NCBI GenBank assembly: GCA_027356675.1
Contig: DAHVXO010000269.1
Span: 1 to 7,285, forward strand
DNA length: 7,285 nt
Direction: 5' to 3'
From: Symbiobacteriaceae bacterium
GTDB lineage: Bacteria > Bacillota_E > Symbiobacteriia > Symbiobacteriales > Symbiobacteriaceae
This document shows, piece by piece, positions 6,098 through 7,285 of the stretch. How positions within the stretch are numbered: the stretch's first letter is position 1; every line of letters starts with the position of its first letter. The notes below the pieces were generated by a model. It was not told where the DNA came from, ran no database searches, and worked only from the letters and a program-made list of their open reading frames with translations. Made by a program: the position numbers and the translations under genes.

Positions 6098-6855
6098 TCC
6101 TCTGCACCTCCGCAGAAGGCTACATAGTCGATCAGCGCGGTGATGCTCGGGTGCTCCCCGCAGATCGGGCAATCCGGGTTACGCCGAATCCGCACCTCGG
6201 CGATGTCCATGTCCAGGGAGTTATAGATCAAGAGCCGGCCTGCGAGTGACGTGCCCCGGCCGCTCAGGAGCTTGACTGCCTCCATGGCCATGACGCTCCC
6301 GATAAAACCCGGCAGCACGCCAATCACCCCGGCCTGGGCGCAGGAGGGCACCGTGCCGGGCGGCGGGGGCGTGGGGTAGAGGCACCGGTAGCAGGGGCCA
6401 TCCCCGGGCTTGAAGACCGTGGCCTGCCCATCGAAGCGGAAGATGGACCCGTGCACCTGGGGACGACCGGTCAGGACGCAGGCATCGTTGACCAGGTACC
6501 GGGTGGCGAAGTTGTCGCTGCAATCGAGAATCACATCGTACTGGGCGAAAAGGTCCAGGGCATTCTCGGCGGTGAGCGCCACGGGGTGCTGGTCTACCCG
6601 CACGGCGGGGTTGAGCGCCCGAATCTTGGCGGCGCCGCTCTCCACCTTGGGCCGGCCCACGTCATCCGTGAAGTGGACCACCTGACGCTGCAGGTTGGAG
6701 ATGTCGACCTGATCCATGTCGCAAAGGCCGATCCGGCCCACGCCCGCTGCCGCGAGCTGATAGGCGACGGGCGAACCCAGTCCGCCGGTGCCAATGATCA
6801 GCGCCGAAGCAGCTGCGAGCCGGGATTTTTCCGTGAGGGTGAACAGGCTATCCAT
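6094..6855 (-). CDS. moeB: E1-like adenylyltransferase, MoeB/ThiF family, canonical active site
   Basis: A 253-residue enzyme predicted to adenylate the C-terminal glycine of a ubiquitin-like sulfur carrier (MoaD, ThiS or CysO type) as the first step of thiocarboxylate formation. The ATP loop GTGGLGS is at 22-28, acidic residues D46/D48 are followed by SNLQRQ (53-58), and RPK is at 68-70. DCSDNFATR (111-119) carries the Mg2+ aspartate. Zinc pairs are C155/C158 and C229/C232, and C172 in CAQAGVIG matches the ThiF sulfur-transfer cysteine. The tail PSITALIDYVAFCGG resembles the linker before the rhodanese domain in MoeZ-type proteins, but the rhodanese domain is missing. The N-terminus is about 20 residues short: the arginine-finger segment present in MoeB, ThiF and the downstream paralogue is absent, and an in-frame TAA lies 6 bases before the ATG. 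GGGAGGA lies about 11 bases upstream. MoeB is the closest general label; a ThiF- or CysO-dedicated role is equally possible. Confidence 0.88.
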   Translation of the reverse strand: MDSLFTLTEKSRLAAASALIIGTGGLGSPVAYQLAAAGVGRIGLCDMDQVDISNLQRQVVHFTDDVGRPKVESGAAKIRALNPAVRVDQHPVALTAENALDLFAQYDVILDCSDNFATRYLVNDACVLTGRPQVHGSIFRFDGQATVFKPGDGPCYRCLYPTPPPPGTVPSCAQAGVIGVLPGFIGSVMAMEAVKLLSGRGTSLAGRLLIYNSLDMDIAEVRIRRNPDCPICGEHPSITALIDYVAFCGGAEE

Positions 6856-6903
6856 AGGTTACCATTTCCTCCCAGTTCAGGTCAACCCGCATCAGACCCT
6901 TCC

Positions 6904-6912
6904 AGTATAGCA
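6904..6912 (-). promoter_or_regulatory. Extended -10 promoter for the E1-like pair
   Basis: On the minus strand TATACT (6909-6904) is preceded by TGC, matching the extended -10 pattern; the hexamer matches 5 of 6. No good -35 lies 16-18 bases upstream, where the arm of the long hairpin sits, as is often tolerated by extended -10 promoters. The predicted start is near 6897, about 40 bases before the ATG at 6855. Confidence 0.55.
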
Positions 6913-6916
6913 AAAG

Positions 6917-6953
6917 CCTGACCGGATTCGGACAGGTCTGAACCCGGTTCAGG
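6917..6953 (-). terminator. Long hairpin, probable terminator of the ABC transporter unit
   Basis: On the minus strand the arm CCTGAACCGG pairs with CCGGTCAGG, leaving one bulged A. The stem continues inward through G-U, TTC/GAA, one A/C mismatch and GA/TC to a CCTG loop, about 15 pairs over 37 bases. CTTTTG follows. It lies 70 bases after the permease stop and covers the place of the -35 of the next promoter, so it could also act as an operator. No T-run follows on the plus strand. Confidence 0.6.
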
Positions 6954-7022
6954 CATTGCATCACAGAAACATTCTTGCCGCGAGTCCCGCTGCGATGCGG
7001 AGGGCCAGTTGGCGGAGCCGGC

Positions 7023-7285
7023 TTAGCCGTTGCGCTTGAGTTTGCCCGTCCGTAAGGCATACCGCTCCCCCAGTTGGAAGATGCCGAGCCCGACCGGCAC
7101 CAGCACGATGCCGGTGACCAGGAGCTTGAGCAGCATTGGGAGGACCTCCGCCAGGCTCGCCCCACCGATCCAAGTGGCCCGGACGGCGTCGAGGGTGAAC
7201 GTGGCGGGATTGAGAGCGGCGAGGGGCTGCATCCACCCCGGCAGGACGGAGAGCGGGTAGTAGACGCTGGAACAGAGGAGCAGCA
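7023..7285 (-). CDS. ABC-2 type transporter permease, C-terminal part (truncated by window edge)
   Basis: Only the last 86 residues are in the window; the frame is open to the right edge. The visible part reads SSVYYPLSVLPGWMQP, then LAALNPATFTLDAVR, which is the conserved loop of ABC-2 family permeases (YPL..LP.W.Q......NP.T...DA.R) near the C-terminus. A hydrophobic segment VLPMLLKLLVTGIVLVPVGL forms the last transmembrane helix. A short basic tail, ALRTGKLKRNG, then ends at TAA, consistent with a cytoplasmic C-terminus. The protein would pair with an ATPase subunit to move an unknown substrate such as a drug, lipid or polysaccharide. It is separated from the E1-like genes by a hairpin and a new promoter, so it is probably not part of the sulfur genes. 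Confidence 0.8.
   Translation of the reverse strand, partial: LLLCSSVYYPLSVLPGWMQPLAALNPATFTLDAVRATWIGGASLAEVLPMLLKLLVTGIVLVPVGLGIFQLGERYALRTGKLKRNG

Noticed and set aside
6848..7165. A minus-strand frame ending in MRVDLNWEEMVTYG just before the canonical E1-like gene, considered as its missing N-terminus joined by a +1 frameshift
   Set aside because: EEMVTY faintly resembles the QEMLRY of MoeB, but the arginine that should follow is absent, and the purine run encoding Trp-Glu-Glu is better explained as the ribosome binding site for ATG 6855. Most of the frame is antisense-like shadow of the permease. Resequencing or relatives could reopen this.
1..7285. tRNA or rRNA genes, CRISPR repeats, insertion sequences, attachment sites and riboswitches
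   Set aside because: I read both strands for clover-leaf patterns, spaced direct repeats, transposase motifs and terminal repeats and saw none. The leaders before cysK and cysH are too short for a SAM or T-box riboswitch.

Overview
The window is GC-rich and densely packed, and every supported gene lies on the minus strand, so transcription runs from high to low coordinates. Strong purine-rich ribosome binding sites (AGGAGGGG, GGAGGTG, GGGGAGGAG), extended -10 promoters (TGC in front of the hexamer) and GTG starts suggest a high-GC Gram-positive bacterium of the Firmicutes type, possibly a Symbiobacterium-like lineage. The lineage is an inference from style, not a database match.

Layout in the direction of transcription. 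(1) 7285-7023 is the C-terminal end of an ABC-2 type transporter permease, followed by a long hairpin at 6953-6917 that looks like its terminator. (2) An extended -10 promoter at about 6904-6912 leads into two overlapping E1-like (MoeB/ThiF family) genes, 6855-6094 and 6097-5369. The first has all the canonical adenylation residues but starts too late to carry the N-terminal arginine finger. The second keeps the arginine-finger segment and the zinc cysteines but has lost much of the ATP site. (3) A clear promoter at 5343-5316, with a possible operator just downstream, drives cysK (5236-4301), which ends at a strong hairpin terminator (4282-4258). (4) A tight cluster follows: an APS reductase of the CysH family (4222-3485), sulfate adenylyltransferase sat (about 3469-2306), an M20 metallo-amidohydrolase (1036 to 2301 or 2235) and an NAD synthetase nadE (1022-114). 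A perfect 11-bp hairpin terminator (100-75) closes it. (5) A promoter at 66-38 points out of the left edge toward a gene not in the window.

How the genes work together. Sat activates sulfate to APS. The CysH protein has the four cluster cysteines of an APS reductase, so it would reduce APS directly to sulfite, consistent with no APS kinase being visible. Sulfite reductase lies elsewhere. CysK would fix sulfide, or another sulfur donor, into O-acetylserine to make cysteine. The E1-like pair suggests a sulfur-carrier (thiocarboxylate) system upstream of cysK, although no MoaD/ThiS/CysO-like carrier is encoded here. The M20 hydrolase could release amino acids from N-acyl (perhaps sulfur-containing) precursors. 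NadE belongs to NAD biosynthesis and has no obvious sulfur role.

The observation most worth pursuing is the complementary degeneration of the tandem E1-like proteins. It resembles the active/inactive subunit split of heterodimeric eukaryotic E1 enzymes. Two start sites are also odd: the M20 gene has an ideal Shine-Dalgarno in front of an ATA codon, and cysH has one in front of an in-frame CTG. There is no gene-free stretch longer than 300 bases.
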